Shown: positions 36,558-48,396, numbered from the stretch's first letter. The stretch: DNA of 64,000 nucleotides from Enoplosus armatus (GCF_043641665.1 NC_092195.1:20333774-20397773); one strand, 5' to 3'. Numbers and translations are program-made. The notes: generated from the sequence alone by a model not told the origin.

Positions 36558-37068
36558 GGTTTTTGTACGACGCTTTTTCACTGTGTGAACAACCACTGAC
36601 TGTTGATGTTATGGAGACTCTGACAGTAGTAAACTGCTGCATCTTCAGTCTGGACTCCACTGATGGTCAGAGTGAAGTCAGAGTTTGATCCACTGCCTGT
36701 AAAACGACCTGGAATCCCTGATGCTCGAGTGCTAGCTAGATAAATGAGGAGTTTAGGAGCTTCTCCATCTCTCTGTTGGTACCAGGCTAAGTAGTGGTAT
36801 GGGCTGCTAAAATAAACATTCTGACTGGTCCTACATCTGATGGAGACGGAGCCTCCCAGAGCAGAGCTCACTGCTCCAGGCTGAGTCACTGTGACCTGGC
36901 CTCTGGACTCTGAGGACACAGAGACAACAACATAAAGCAGCGTCGTGGTTTTGTGGGCTTCATTTCAGAGCGACGGATGTTCATAGAGGAGAGCGGTTTG
37001 ATTCTCTGGACTTTACCTGTGAAGCAGCAGCAGAGGAGAGTCCAGATGAGGACGGAGGTCAAAGTCAT
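36558..37068 (-). CDS. immunoglobulin light chain V segment V3 (family 1) with 12-RSS
   Basis: Leader 37017-37068, V exon 36586-36909, consensus 12-RSS 36558-36585. CDR1 is [13 protein letters not shown]2 LASTRAS, CDR3 [11 protein letters not shown]. Its CDR3 is identical to that of V5, while CDR1 and CDR2 are different. Open and complete. Confidence 0.93.
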
Positions 37069-37564
37069 GTTTTTGATGAGGAGGATTTCTGTGGCTTCTG
37101 TTGTCATGAAGGACAGCTGTCAGTCATCCACTGTTCAACTCTCAGTACTATAAACTCTCCCAGAGCACTGGAGCATGGAGCTGCTGATGCAAAGTGGCTC
37201 TCTATGGAAATGCTCTGACTGACTCCAACAGGGACTTGGATCACTCTGATGATGCTGTTAATCAATGGATCAATCACTTTATCACATTATTGATTAGAAA
37301 TGATTTAATACACATTTTATATGATTCTGGCTTCATGCTCGTGGACAAAGTTAGTTTCAAAATGTTTTGTCTTGTTGTTATATAATATTAATATAGATTT
37401 GATTTTAAATGAATATATATGTAATAAAAACATACATTCTGTAAATCTGGGGCTCTGTGTTATTGTCACTTTTCATTTTATCTGACAGAATTTGAGCAAC
37501 AGAATCTAATTTTGGTGAGTTTGTTTGTGTCAGAGTCAGAGAGCCGTGTCTCTCTACAGTCAGA

Positions 37565-37641
37565 GGTTTTTGTACGGCGGCTCAATGACTTTGTATCACT
37601 GTGGAGGACTTTTGGTGGAGGAACCAGACTGGATGTTGGAA
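37565..37641 (+). CDS. IgL J segment J3a with 23-RSS
   Basis: RSS 37565-37603, coding 37604-37641, [12 protein letters not shown], then gtaagt. Arg replaces the first Trp of J1a. The sequence context is otherwise that of J1a. Confidence 0.93.
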
Positions 37642-37942
37642 GTAAGTCAAACCTTTAAAAACCTCTTTTACTTCAGTAGCTGTTGTTCTTCCTTCATGTT
37701 CAGCATGCCAGAAAACTAGTTGACTTTCGATATTAATGTATAATTTTTACAGAAATATTTTGCACTGAGAGACAAAGTTCACTTCAACAATATAAATTCA
37801 AAAACTCATTGTAATAATAATCAAATATGAACCCGGAGGATAAATCATTGCTTCCATCTTTAATGGTAAAGTTGCATCTTGAGGGCTTGTAGGTTCAGTT
37901 CAGTCTGTCAGAGTCAGAGAGCCGTGTCTCTCTACAGTCAGA

Positions 37943-38019
37943 GGTTTTTGTACGGCGGCTCAATGACTTTGTATCACTGTGGTACACGTTCGGTGGAGGA
38001 ACCAGACTGGATGTTGGAA
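37943..38019 (+). CDS. IgL J segment J3b with 23-RSS
   Basis: RSS 37943-37981, coding 37982-38019, [12 protein letters not shown], then gtaagt. Coding sequence identical to J1b and J8b. Confidence 0.93.
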
Positions 38020-38820
38020 GTAAGTTTCTGCACAAATACTCAATAAAATATTGTAAAGTAATGTTTTAAATCCACTTTTTGGATGTTGGAGGCAGATAAA
38101 TATATCTTGTTTGAACACTTTTAGTCTTCATGTCTTTATTTCTCCTCCTTTATCATGGAGGCTGACTCAGAGCAGCTTTACTAAACTGTCTTTACACATT
38201 CCTGTCACACTGAAGTTTAAACAGCTTCAAGTGGAGAAAAGATCAAACTTTAATCACCAGGATTAGTGTTAAATTTTACACCACAATGATAACTGTTGTT
38301 ATGATGGATTCAAACGTGCTCAAGTAAAACTGAACAGAGTGAAGATAAAGACGGGTATTTGAACATGTGTAAAATCTCTGATTTCTTTATTGAGTCATAT
38401 ATTGTCTCAAATCCTGTTTGAAAATCTTTTCAACTGTTTGCTGATGATGATTTAAATGTACACGAAGAACATTTGATTTTCGTCATTTCATTTTCTGTAT
38501 TTATTCAAGTTTCCACTCAATACTTTAAAGTCATGTATAGTTGAGATCTTTTGCCAAACGTGCTCCTTTTATTTCCAGTGTAGTTTGATATATTTCAGGT
38601 CGTCCTGTATGATGATTCTCTCTGTGCTGAGATGCATGAGAGGCTTCTTAAAGGGAAGTGAAACAATGTGTGAGTGAGTGACTGGTGGAGCAGAAAAACC
38701 ATCTGACAGAAACTCCTTAAAGGAGAAAATCAGCTCTCACACAGTGAAGGTGTCCAAGTGTCTGGTGGTTGATTGACAGCTGTGTGGTCCCCGTCCTCTA
38801 AGCTGATTGGTGTCTCCTAG

Positions 38821-39149
38821 GTGATGCCCGTCCCACCCTGACGGTGCTGCCCCCCTCAATTGAGGAGCTGGATCAGGGGAAGGCCACGCTCATGTGCCTG
38901 GCCAACAAGGGCTTCCCCTCAGACTGGAGTCTGGCCTGGAAGGTGGACGGCAGCAGCAGCAGCAGCAGCTGGGAGGAGAGCAGGAGCCCCGGGGTGCTGG
39001 AGAAGGACGGCCACTACAGCTGGAGCAGCACCCTGAGGCTAACTGCAGACCAGTGGGGGAAGGTGGGCTCTGTGACCTGCGAGGCCACCCAGGGCTCCCA
39101 GGCTCCGCTCTCAGAGACACTGAGGAGAGACCAGTGTTCCCAGTCCTGA
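38821..39149 (+). CDS. immunoglobulin light chain constant region C3
   Basis: Acceptor ctcctag at 38814-38820. Opens (S)[16 protein letters not shown] and ends RRDQCSQS then TGA. It has six AGC codons in the loop after KVDG, the shortest of the four. Its IEELDQGK N-terminal segment resembles C2 (IEEVDQGK), while its J-C intron and acceptor match cassette 1, so the exon looks like a mosaic. The 3' UTR departs from the others after about 39235, with its own AATAAA at 39305-39310. Confidence 0.95.
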
Positions 39150-39329
39150 CCCGACTCACTGGGACTCTGCTGCTGGTTTCACTCTGCTACTGCTCTCAGT
39201 CTGCACTCTGTGACACTGTCTCTCTCTCTTTCTCTTTCTCTCTCTCTGACTTAATAAAATTTTCAATAGTGATATTTTCTATTCCTCATATTAACATTTC
39301 AGACAATAAAGATGTTTTTCTTTAAATCA

Positions 39330-39900
39330 AAAATGTTTCCAAGGAAGTTATTATTTAATCTAATGTCTCATTGTATTTAACATCTAAAAGTATTAAACAA
39401 ATGATAATGAAGGACATCTTCTATTTGTTGTAGCTCATTTTATAAGAACAATTCTGAGGTTTTTTGACTACATAAAACATGATAATGTCTTCAGTTTGCA
39501 GAGGTATAACACAGCAGACAGGATTCCTGTGGGCATGAAGGTCATGTTGAAATGACCTTTAAAGAAATCTACAATAGTCTGACGTGAGTTTGAATTTGTG
39601 GAATAAAAAAGACACTCACCATGCGTGAAAAAGGTTCCGATTTCATGACTTTATAAATTCATCATTCTTGTATGTTTTTCAGTTCAATTTCAGGGATTTA
39701 CTTCAACACTGATTGTTGAATTTATTGGAGAAACAAAGTATTGCCATCTAAACCTGTCTGGTGAGAGAGTTGACATCAGTTGACTACAACTCAGAGAAGG
39801 CGATACATTTGAGACAAAAACAAGGTGGTCGATAAGAATAAAATTGATTTCATTAAATGTAGTATAGACATGTTGACGATTCAGTTCCTCTCCAGCTGAG
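39330..39900. other. unique spacer, no gene seen
   Basis: AT-rich sequence not shared with the other cassettes. No exon, J segment or RSS was found. Confidence 0.5.
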
Positions 39901-39903
39901 GGA

Positions 39904-39975
39904 GGTTTTCGTGTGACGTTGTATGACTGTGTGAACGGCCAGCTGTCACACTGCTGACAGTAATAAACTCATGTA
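39904..39975 (-). pseudogene. truncated V relic (family 3) with mutated RSS
   Basis: Only the 3' end of a V remains. On the minus strand it reads YYCQQCDSWPFT (about 39932-39972), matching the complete family-3 V at 46715-47264. The RSS is damaged: heptamer CACAGTC and nonamer ACGAAAACC each carry one change, with the 12-bp spacer kept. Upstream of the Cys codon the similarity ends abruptly. Confidence 0.75.
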
Positions 39976-40160
39976 TGTAGGTCACTTATGTCTCCTCTTG
40001 AATATTTGACAAATCAGACAAGATCATGGGATCATACTGAGATATAAACACATGGTGAGAACTTTCGTTGAACTTTTTTTGTTTTTTTGATACATGTTCA
40101 ATTATCATTAAAGCAACAATTGTGAAATGTTCAATCTGTTTGATTAAGTTGTGTTTACAA

Positions 40161-40191
<31 letters not shown>

Positions 40192-40269
40192 TCAGTGAAG
40201 TGTATCAGTCTCTGCAGTAGCTTCCAGCTGCAGCAGTCAGTTCAGTTTCTGTTCAGTCTGACTGAGGGA

Positions 40270-40777
40270 GGTTTTTGTACGACGCTTTTTCACTGTGTGA
40301 ACAACCACTGACTGTTGATATAGTGATAACTCTGACAGTAGTAAACTGCTGCATCTTCAGTCTGGACTCCACTGATGGTCAGAGTGAAGTCAACTCCATT
40401 CCCTGCTCCACTTCCACTGAATCTGGAGGAGATTCCAGAAAATCTGTCTGATGTTCTGTAGATCAGAAGTTTAGGAGCCTCTCCAGGTTTCTGATGGTAC
40501 CAGGCCAGGTAATATTGTGGACCAGAGTACTGAGCTACTTTTTGATTCGCCTTACAATCAATAGAGACAGTTTGACCCAGCTGCAGTGATTTGGCTGCTG
40601 GCTGAGTCAAGACAACATTTTGTCCAACAGACCCTGAGGAGAGAGAAGAAACACTGGACATGAGTTGGTGAGGTGAAACTCAGCTACACTCCACGATTTG
40701 CACATCACAGAAAAATGATTTTCCTCACCCTGAGTGAAGCAGAGGAGAGTCCAGATGAGGACGGAGGTCAAAGTCAT
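40270..40777 (-). CDS. immunoglobulin light chain V segment V4 (family 2) with 12-RSS
   Basis: Leader 40729-40777 ([16 protein letters not shown]), V exon 40298-40633, donor gtgagg, acceptor cctcag, consensus 12-RSS 40270-40297. FR1 reads [18 protein letters not shown], then [23 protein letters not shown]2 is RTSDRFS, and FR3 has the longer [12 protein letters not shown]. From [12 protein letters not shown] to the end of CDR3 ([11 protein letters not shown]) and across the RSS it is family-1 sequence, as is its promoter. The divergent island is about 40392-40732. It is open and has both Cys. No J or C follows: the J-C part is deleted to a relic at 41346. Confidence 0.9.
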
Positions 40778-41104
40778 GTTTTTGATGAGGAGGATTTCTG
40801 TGGCTTCTGTTGTCATGAAGGACAGCTGTCAGTCATCCAGTGTTCAACTCTCAGGACTATAAACTCTCCCAGAGCACTGGAGCATGGAGCTGCTGATGCA
40901 AAGTGGCTCTCTATGGAAATGCTCTGACTGACTCCAACAGGGACTTGGATCACTCTGATCATGCTGTTAATCAATGGATCAATCAAAGCAAATCAACAAA
41001 GCAAACACACCATCAAGGTCTTTTCGGGGGTGTTTTCAATGTAAACCTCACAGTTTTAATATCAGGTCATACATTGTACTGAAAAACAATTTTGTAGCTT
41101 GCCG

Positions 41105-41362
41105 ATAAAAAAAATGACGTCTTTAACTTTTTATCTTCACTACTGAAACCTGTCTGTTTCCATGGTTCAGCAGCGATGTCTACCTGTTGCCATGGTTACT
41201 GAGCTCAGACAGGGAAGTGAAACGTTTAAGACCAGTTTCATCTGATCTAAGGAGGACCAACAGAACTAGAAGCCTCCTCTGCTGCAACCAACAGGATGGA
41301 GTTTAGTTTCCCTCATATAAACTTTATTAGTCTCTCTCTCTGCAGTTGGTCGAGTCACTACC
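41105..41362 (+). pseudogene. relic of a cassette-2-type J-C intron and C exon start
   Basis: 41105-41345 matches the 3' half of the intron before C2 (34930-35159), including the twofold ttgccatggtt words and the ctctctctgcag acceptor. It continues for only about 17 bases into the C exon (ttggtcgagtcactacc) before unrelated sequence begins. The rest of C, and the J, are missing. Confidence 0.7.
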
Positions 41363-41664
41363 AAAAGTCTGGTAGTAAACTCATCCAGTGATTTGAGGAC
41401 AGTTTTTTGTCTTTCAAGTTTGGTAATATGGTCTTTTATGACAATAATTAATGATATTAATATTAGTGTCATGGATTCCTTTGAACTTTGAAGCTAACAT
41501 GGCCAAGAAGTCCCACAAATGCTCGGAGGAATGGGAGTTTCAACACCTCCAATTCAATGACAACTGGGCGACTCCATCTGCTGAGGAAGATCATGTGATA
41601 TGACTGAAAGCTCCACAAAGTTAGTGGACGACTGATGTGGAGAGATAAATGGCGATGTAGTATT

Positions 41665-41944
41665 CAATTTCAATTCAATTCAATTTTATTTATATAGCGC
41701 CAAATCACACCAAAAGTACTCTCATGACACTTTACAAATAGAGCAGGTCTAGACCGACTCTTTATAATGTTACTACAGAGACCCAACAGGTCCCACCATG
41801 AGACAGCACTTTGGCGACAGTGGCAAGGAAAAACTTCCTTTTAAGAGGCAGAAACCTCGAGCAGAACCAAACTCTAGCTGGGGGGGTCATCTGCTTTGAC
41901 CGGTTGGGTTTGAGAGAGAGAGAGAGAGAGAGAGGGGGAGAGAC

Positions 41945-41979
<35 letters not shown>

Positions 41980-44160
41980 GATGTATGGCAGCACTAGCAG
42001 TAGAAATAGCAGCTATAATTATAATAATACTGGAAATATGACTGATACTAATAGTTACAGCTGTAATACTAGCTGAGATTAATAATAGCAGCTTCAATAG
42101 TAACAGAACTACGACTAAACATAATAACTGTAGTGATGAGAGTCAGGCAGGCCCATGGCAGCAGCAGCCAGGCGTACCAGGACCACGATCCACAGCAACC
42201 TGCGAGACGACAAAGCACAAAGAAACTCCGGGGAAGAAATAAAGTTAGTAACATGCATTGGACTGTGATGAATGTGCAAAGATGAAGAGGGAGAGGAGGA
42301 AAGCTCAGTGCATCATGGGAAGTCCCCCAGCAGTGTAGGCCTATAGCAGCATAACTAGAGGCTGGTCCAGGCAGGCCTGAGCCAGCCCTTAACTATAAGC
42401 CTTATCAAAAAACAAGGTTTTAAGCCAACTCTTAAAAGTAGAGAGTGTGTCTGCCTCCTGGACCCAAACTGGGAGCCGATTCCACAGGAGAGGAGCTTGA
42501 TAGCTGAAGGCTCTGGCTCCTGTTCGGCTTTTGGAGACTCTAGGAACCACAAGCAGCCCTGCATTCTGGAAGCGGAGTGCTCTAGTGGGGTAATAGGGTA
42601 CTGTGAGCTCTTTAAGATATGATGGTGCCTGACCAGTAAGAGCTTTGTAGGTGAGGAGAAGGATTTTAAACTCTATTCTAGATTTTACAGGGAGCCAGTG
42701 CAGAGAAGCTAATACAGGAGAAATATGATCTCTTTTCCTGGTTCCTGTCAGTACACGTGCTGCAGCATTCTGGATCAGCTGGAGAGTCCTCAGGGACTTA
42801 TTGGGACAGCCTGATAATAAGGAATTGCAATAATCAAGCCTAGACGTGACAAATGCATGGACTAATTTTTCTTCATCTGTTTGAGACAGGATCTTCCTGA
42901 TGTTTCAATGTTACGGAGGTGAAAGAAGCCAGTCCTTGAAGTTTGTTTTACGTGGGAGTTGAAGGACATGTCCTGATCAAAGACAACTCCGAGATTCCTC
43001 ACGGTGGCGCTGGAGGCCAGGGCAATGCCATCTAGGGTAACAATATCCTTAGATACAGTGTTTCTGAGGTGTTCAGGGCCAAGAACAATAACTTCTGTCT
43101 TGTCCGAGTTCAACATCAGATAATTACAGGTCATCCAGGTCTTTATGTCCTTAAGGCATGCTTGGAGCTTGGCTAACTGATGAGGTTCTTCTGGCCTGAT
43201 CGATAAATATCATCCGCATAGCAATGAAAATGTATGGAGTGTTTTCTAATAATATCCCCTAAAGGAAGCATATATAAGGTGAATAGTCTTGGTCCAAGCA
43301 CAGAACCTTGTGGAACTCCGTGACTGACTTTGGCGTACATGGAGGATTCATCGTTAACATGTACAAACTGAGATCGATCTGATAAATACGACTTAAACCA
43401 GCTTAGTGCGGTTCCTTTGATGCCAATTAAATGTTCCAGTCTCTGTAATAGGATATGATGGTCAATGGTGTCGAATGCAGCACTAAGATCTAACAAAACA
43501 AGTATAGAGACAAGTCCTTTGTCTGATGCAGTTAGAAGGTCATCTGTAACTTTCACCAGTGCCGTCTCTGTGCTATGATGAGCTCTGAAACCTGACTGAA
43601 AGTCCTCAAGCAACTTATTGTCATGTAGAAAATCACACAGCTGGTTGGCGACTGCTTTCTCGAGAATCTTGGAGAGAAAGGGAAGGTTAGATATAGGTCT
43701 ATAGTTGGCTAAAACCTCTGGATCAAGAGTGGGCTTTTTAAGAAGAGGTTTAATTACAGCTACTTTAAAGGACTGTGGTACGTAGCCTGTTAATAAAGAC
43801 AGATTGATCATGTCTAGTAAAGAAGTGCTGACTAAAGGTAAAACCTCTTTGAGCAGCCAGGTTGGGATGGGGTCTGAGAGACAAGCTGATGGCTTAGATA
43901 AAGAGATGGTTTTAGTAATTTGGTGAAGGTCAATGGGAGAAAAGCAATCTAAATATACATCAGGTTTTACAGCTATTTCTGAGATTCCTGTGTTTGAAGG
44001 TAAGATACCACCTGAAGACAGGAGGTGATCAATTCTGTCTCTAATAGTTAGAATTTTATCATTAATTAGTAATACGAAGAAGGTCATGATGTCTTTTTTT
44101 AATGATTCCAATGAATATTGAGCTTTTTCGCTGCATAACATGAGTTTATATATTTAAAAT
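41665..44160 (-). mobile_element. L2-clade LINE, copy 1 (frameshifted)
   Basis: Minus strand. The frames at 43173-44141 and 42862-43134 together form a reverse transcriptase with [61 protein letters not shown] and CYADD. They are broken by loss of the 10 bases agctgggtat, present in copy 2, and by a small change near 42900. The 3' UTR holds (GA)n and (GACA)n tracts at 41911-41979. The 3' tail is aattg-type repeats at about 41665-41690. The endonuclease part is absent, so the element is 5'-truncated or decayed. Confidence 0.85.
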
Positions 44161-45078
44161 AATATTTTGATTGTGAAGGTTTCGGATGCTGATCTATGTG
44201 AGAGGCACCAAGACAGAAACTGGAGAGTTATTACATTTTGACGGAGCGCTTCTGTTTGATTTCCTTTACGGCACTGGTTTCAGCGGCCCAGGAATCTCAC
44301 AGACCACTTGCATGTGTTGCGACTGGAGTCGGTGAGGGAGACGCACACAAAGGAGAGACGAGAGTCAACCAGTCAAAGAAAAGTCATTTCACATGGCGTG
44401 CTCTGAAAAGAGAAAACAGACAGCCAAAACGGAGTTCACAAAAAAGGAAAAGCCAAACTCAAGCTACACTTTTTCTGTCACTTCTGTGAAATTAAGCACT
44501 TTATTTTATGCTTGAGGAAATCTTCTCGAACTGGACCTCTTTGAATTGTATTTGAATACTCCTGCTACATACTATATTAATATATGTTCTTATATATACT
44601 GTTATTGTATAGTTCTGGGGGGGGGGCACCACAAAGCCAGCAGCAGCCCTGGATCTGTGTCTGTCCCTTTGTAAGGGCTGTATGCGTTCCCTGTGCTGTT
44701 TGTCTCCTTTGCCTCCTCTGTCCTCTCTGGCTCTGCCCAGGTGTGCTACATCATGATCTTCAGTCTTCAGTGAGGAGCACCTGGCCTGGAAAGGACTGCT
44801 GGTCTTGCTGCCTCTCAGCCTGGGATTGTTGTGTGGCTTTTGGTTTTCCTGATTTCTGTGATTCAATATGAAGCTGAGGTCAAAGATCACGACCAAGACT
44901 TTTCACATTTACTATCCCAGGTTGGCTCCTTTCTATTCATTTGGGAAATGGAGTTATAATAAGATACGAGGAGATGGTGAGAAGCTGTGATGTAGAAAAT
45001 CATTTGATTTCCAGTTATTTAACTTGTTTTGATTCGTTTTCATTGTCAAGCAACAATGGTGAAATGTTCAATCTGATG

Positions 45079-45080
<2 letters not shown>
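44161..45080. other. non-IgL sequence shared with 52950-53890
   Basis: Duplicated together with the L2 copy. It contains a G8 run near 44620 and small open frames without domain character. It may include the 5' part of the LINE or another repeat. I cannot assign it. Confidence 0.45.
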
Positions 45081-45121
<41 letters not shown>

Positions 45122-45199
45122 TCAGTGAAGTGTATCAGTCTCTGCAGTAGCTTCCAGCTGCAGCAGTCAGTTCAGTTTCTGTTCAGTCTGACTGAGGGA

Positions 45200-45701
45200 G
45201 GTTTTTGTACGACGCTTTTTCACTGTGTGAACAGCCACTGACTGTTGATGTTATGGAGACTCTGACAGTAGTAAACTGCTGCATCTTCGGTCTGGACTCC
45301 ACTGATGGTCAGAGTGAAGTCAGAGTTTGATCCACTGCCTGTAAAACGACCTGGAATCCCTGATGCTCGAGTGCTAGCAAAGTAAATGAGGAGTTTAGGA
45401 GCTTCTCCATCTCTCTGTTGGTACCAGGCTAAGTAGTTATTATTATAAACATTCTGACTGGTCCTACATGTGATGGAGACGGAGCCTCCCAGAGCAGAGC
45501 TCACTGCTCCAGGCTGAGTCACTGTGACCTGGCCTCTGGACTCTGAGGACACAGAGACAACAACATAAAGCAGCGTCGTGGTTTCGTGGGCTTCATTTCA
45601 GAGGGACGGATGTTCATAGAGGAGAGCGGTTTGATTCTCTGGACTTTACCTGTGAAGCAGCAGCAGAGGAGAGTCCAGATGAGGACGGAGGTCAAAGTCA
45701 T
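45200..45701 (-). CDS. immunoglobulin light chain V segment V5 (family 1) with 12-RSS
   Basis: Leader 45650-45701, V exon 45228-45542, consensus 12-RSS 45200-45227. CDR1 is NVYNNNY, CDR2 FASTRAS, CDR3 [13 protein letters not shown]1 has SITCRTS where the other copies have SIRCRTS. No J-C follows on its 5' side. The nearest plus-strand J-C is to the left (cassette 3) or at 55074 and beyond. Confidence 0.93.
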
Positions 45702-45852
45702 GTTTTTGATGAGGAGGATTTCTGTGGCTTCTGTTGTCATGAAGGACAGCTGTCAGTCATCCAGTGTTCAACTCTCAGGACTATAAACTCTCCCAGAGCA
45801 CTGGAGCATGGAGCTGCTGATGCAAAGTGGCTCTCTATGGAAATGCTCTGAC

Positions 45853-46686
45853 TGACTATCAGGTTGCTGTAACAAAGTTGTGTGTCAGACACTTCTTGTG
45901 CCACAGTGGAACAAATCGGGATGAAACGTAACCCTAACCCATCTACAATTCAAAGACAACTGGGTGACTCCATCTGCTGAAGAAGATCAAGTGGTGTGAT
46001 TGAAAGCTCCACACCAGCCAGTGGATGGACATTGAGGGAAGATTGCTTTTCTTTTTCAGAGGTCAAGAATGAACTTTCAGGGGCGCCCGAGTAGTTCACC
46101 TAGTCGAGCGCGTACTGTTAAGGCTGAGTCCTTAACGCCCTTTGCTGCATCATCCTCCCACCTCTCCTGTCTATCTACAGCTTTCATTGTCTAATAACAA
46201 GAAATGCCCCCCAAAAAATTTAAATGTCAATCAGATGAACTGTATGTGTTTTATAGATGAAGGGTGCCGTTGGTAGAAACTCTCATGTTGAAACAGTTTT
46301 AGTAGTGTTCATGAAGTTTATTGAATATGAGTAAACTGCAAAGTATTTGAATTATGAAGTAGGATATCATCAGCATATTATAACATGGTAATATCAGTAT
46401 CAGCAGTGTGATCTCAAAATATAACACAACTTGTGTGTTTTACTATGAACACAAGCTCATTAAAAACATGTGATGTGTTTATGTTTGTTGAAAACTAAAC
46501 TTCAATATCAATGAAATGAATTTCAAATTACACTTAAAATACTTGAAGAATTATCTGTAAAAGTCATAAATATTCTAATATTCAAACTAGTGTTAATGTG
46601 TTGGACTTCATTGTCAGTCAAACTTCTAAAGTGTCTCTATTTCTGTGCAGCTGCTGATTCAGATCAGTTCCTCTCCAGCTGAGGGA
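45853..46686. other. spacer between V5 and the family-3 V
   Basis: From 45853 the sequence equals the flank of V9 at 63769-64000. It contains a SINE at 46080-46218. The remainder is AT-rich with no gene. Confidence 0.6.
46080..46218 (+). mobile_element. tRNA-derived SINE
   Basis: Starts ggggcgcccgagtagttcac and has an A-box-like tagttcacctagtcgagcgc. It continues with aggctgagtccttaacg and ends with ccctttgctgcat and a cattgtctaataacaagaaa tail. I recall this as a common percomorph SINE. The region where the B box should be (ggttcgaatcc) is missing, so this copy has an internal deletion. Confidence 0.7.
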
Positions 46687-47264
46687 GGTTTTTGTACGAC
46701 GTTGTATCACTGTGTGAACGGCCAGCTGTTACACTGCTGACAATAATAATCTCCTGTATCTTCAGTCTGGACTCCTCTGATGGTCAGAGTGAAGTCAGTC
46801 CCAGATCCACTTCCACTAAAACGGTCTGAAACTCCAGACTGACGGTTTGTAGAATAATAAATCAAGAGTTTAGGAGCTTCACCGGGTCTCTGAAGGTACC
46901 AGTTGAGGCACGTACCAACACTTGAACTGGCTTTACATCTGAGAGAGACAGTTTGTCCTGGAACAACAGACTGAGATCCAGGAGACTGAGTCAGGATCTT
47001 TTGACCTGATGAACCTGGAAAACATGAACAAGAGGAGAAGGGTTATTGAGGCAAATCCAGTTTGGAGAAAGATGATCAACATCCAAACAGAAGAGTCTAA
47101 TTTCTTTAACACGGAGAATAGATGGAAGAAGGTCAATGCTGCTTGTTTCAGTGTTTCTCCGTCACAGCAGAACATCATTGTGGTGAACCTGGTGTTCACA
47201 AGAGAGTCTCACCCTGAACAAGGAGCCCCAGGGCGGCCAGCAGTAGAAGCAGTGACATCATCAT
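46687..47264 (-). CDS. immunoglobulin light chain V segment V6 (family 3) with 12-RSS
   Basis: A complete V with no internal ATG in the V exon. Leader exon 47213-47264 reads [18 protein letters not shown], donor gtgaga. V exon 46715-47014 opens after acceptor ttccag and reads [20 protein letters not shown], then [23 protein letters not shown]2 is YSTNRQS, FR3 has [16 protein letters not shown], and it ends [12 protein letters not shown]. The RSS at 46687-46714 has heptamer CACAGTG, 12-bp spacer and nonamer ACAAAAACC. It has extra cysteines in CDR1 (GTCLN) and CDR3 (QQCNS). An octamer-like GTTTGCAT lies at 47359-47366 about 95 bp upstream. It is the most kappa-like V in the window. Confidence 0.9.
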
Positions 47265-48361
47265 TGTGCTGCCGGCGTGTCAGTGGCTCTGAAAGGCCTG
47301 GACAGCCGCTGATCAACACTGTCCTCTTAACGTCTGGGAGCAGAGAGGCAGGACACACATGCAAACACACAGAGTCAGTGAAGTGTAGCTGTCCTCAACA
47401 CGTCATGGTGTTTCCACCTCACTGCTTTAACCGTTTAATGTTTCACTCCACGATGGCTTTGAGCCGTGATGGAGAACTTCAATTGGTTTTCATCAGTCAT
47501 TTAGGGTGGTGCTGATTCTATTAAATTATTAAAACTTAATAAGATTGATACTTTTCATTACCTTACCAACATGCTAAAAAAATGTCTGTACACAATGATC
47601 TGTACACTTGGTTTAATTATGTCCAAACTTTCTTCAGAGTTATCACAGAAGGAGAAAACACTTAACTGAACATGTACACATTCCAGTAATTAGCCCGACC
47701 CGAACCAGAATCTCTCTTTTGTGTAGCTTCCCATGTTCAGTTCTTTAAAATCTAAAGGGAAGAAACAGGATCTGAATATTCACAGAAGTGACTTCCAACA
47801 GGATAATGAAAATCATTTTGCTTTACTGAACTTTCATGTTGATTAATTCTCCCTTTCAGGGGATGGGTGGCCTTTGTCTCAAGAACCTTTAAAACAATAA
47901 ACAACACTCTTGGTCTTACATGTGATGATGTGTCTTACCTGTTGGGAATGTAAGAAATAAAGGGTGTTTTTGTGTTGTGGCACTGTGCATCACTGCCATT
48001 CTTGTAATTTGCATGAATTGTTTAAATGCTTGTGTGTTTTATTTCTCTTGGTCAGAGGATTTACTTGAGTTAAGTATTTTCATGTTCTGAAATGTGGATT
48101 AAACTTTGCTGTACATATGAAAGATGTCATATGCACAAAAGTTGTTTTAATAAAGTGCGACTGAGATGGGAATCTGAGATGTTGGTGCTTTTATTGATGG
48201 AAGAAACCAGAAGTTAAATTTAGACGTGAATAAGTGGTGGAGATACAGGATGTCATGTCTACTGGAGCTTTGTAAATACATTTGTACTGATGTGTAGAAG
48301 TGACTCATAATTACAGATATGAAAGGTGAACTGTGTAGTCTCTCAAATAAAATGAAATGTG

Positions 48362-48364
<3 letters not shown>
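47265..48364. other. V6 promoter region and spacer
   Basis: Holds the octamer-like site at 47359-47366. The remainder to 48360 is AT-rich and not shared with other cassettes. No J, C or other gene was seen. Confidence 0.5.
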
Positions 48365-48396
<32 letters not shown>

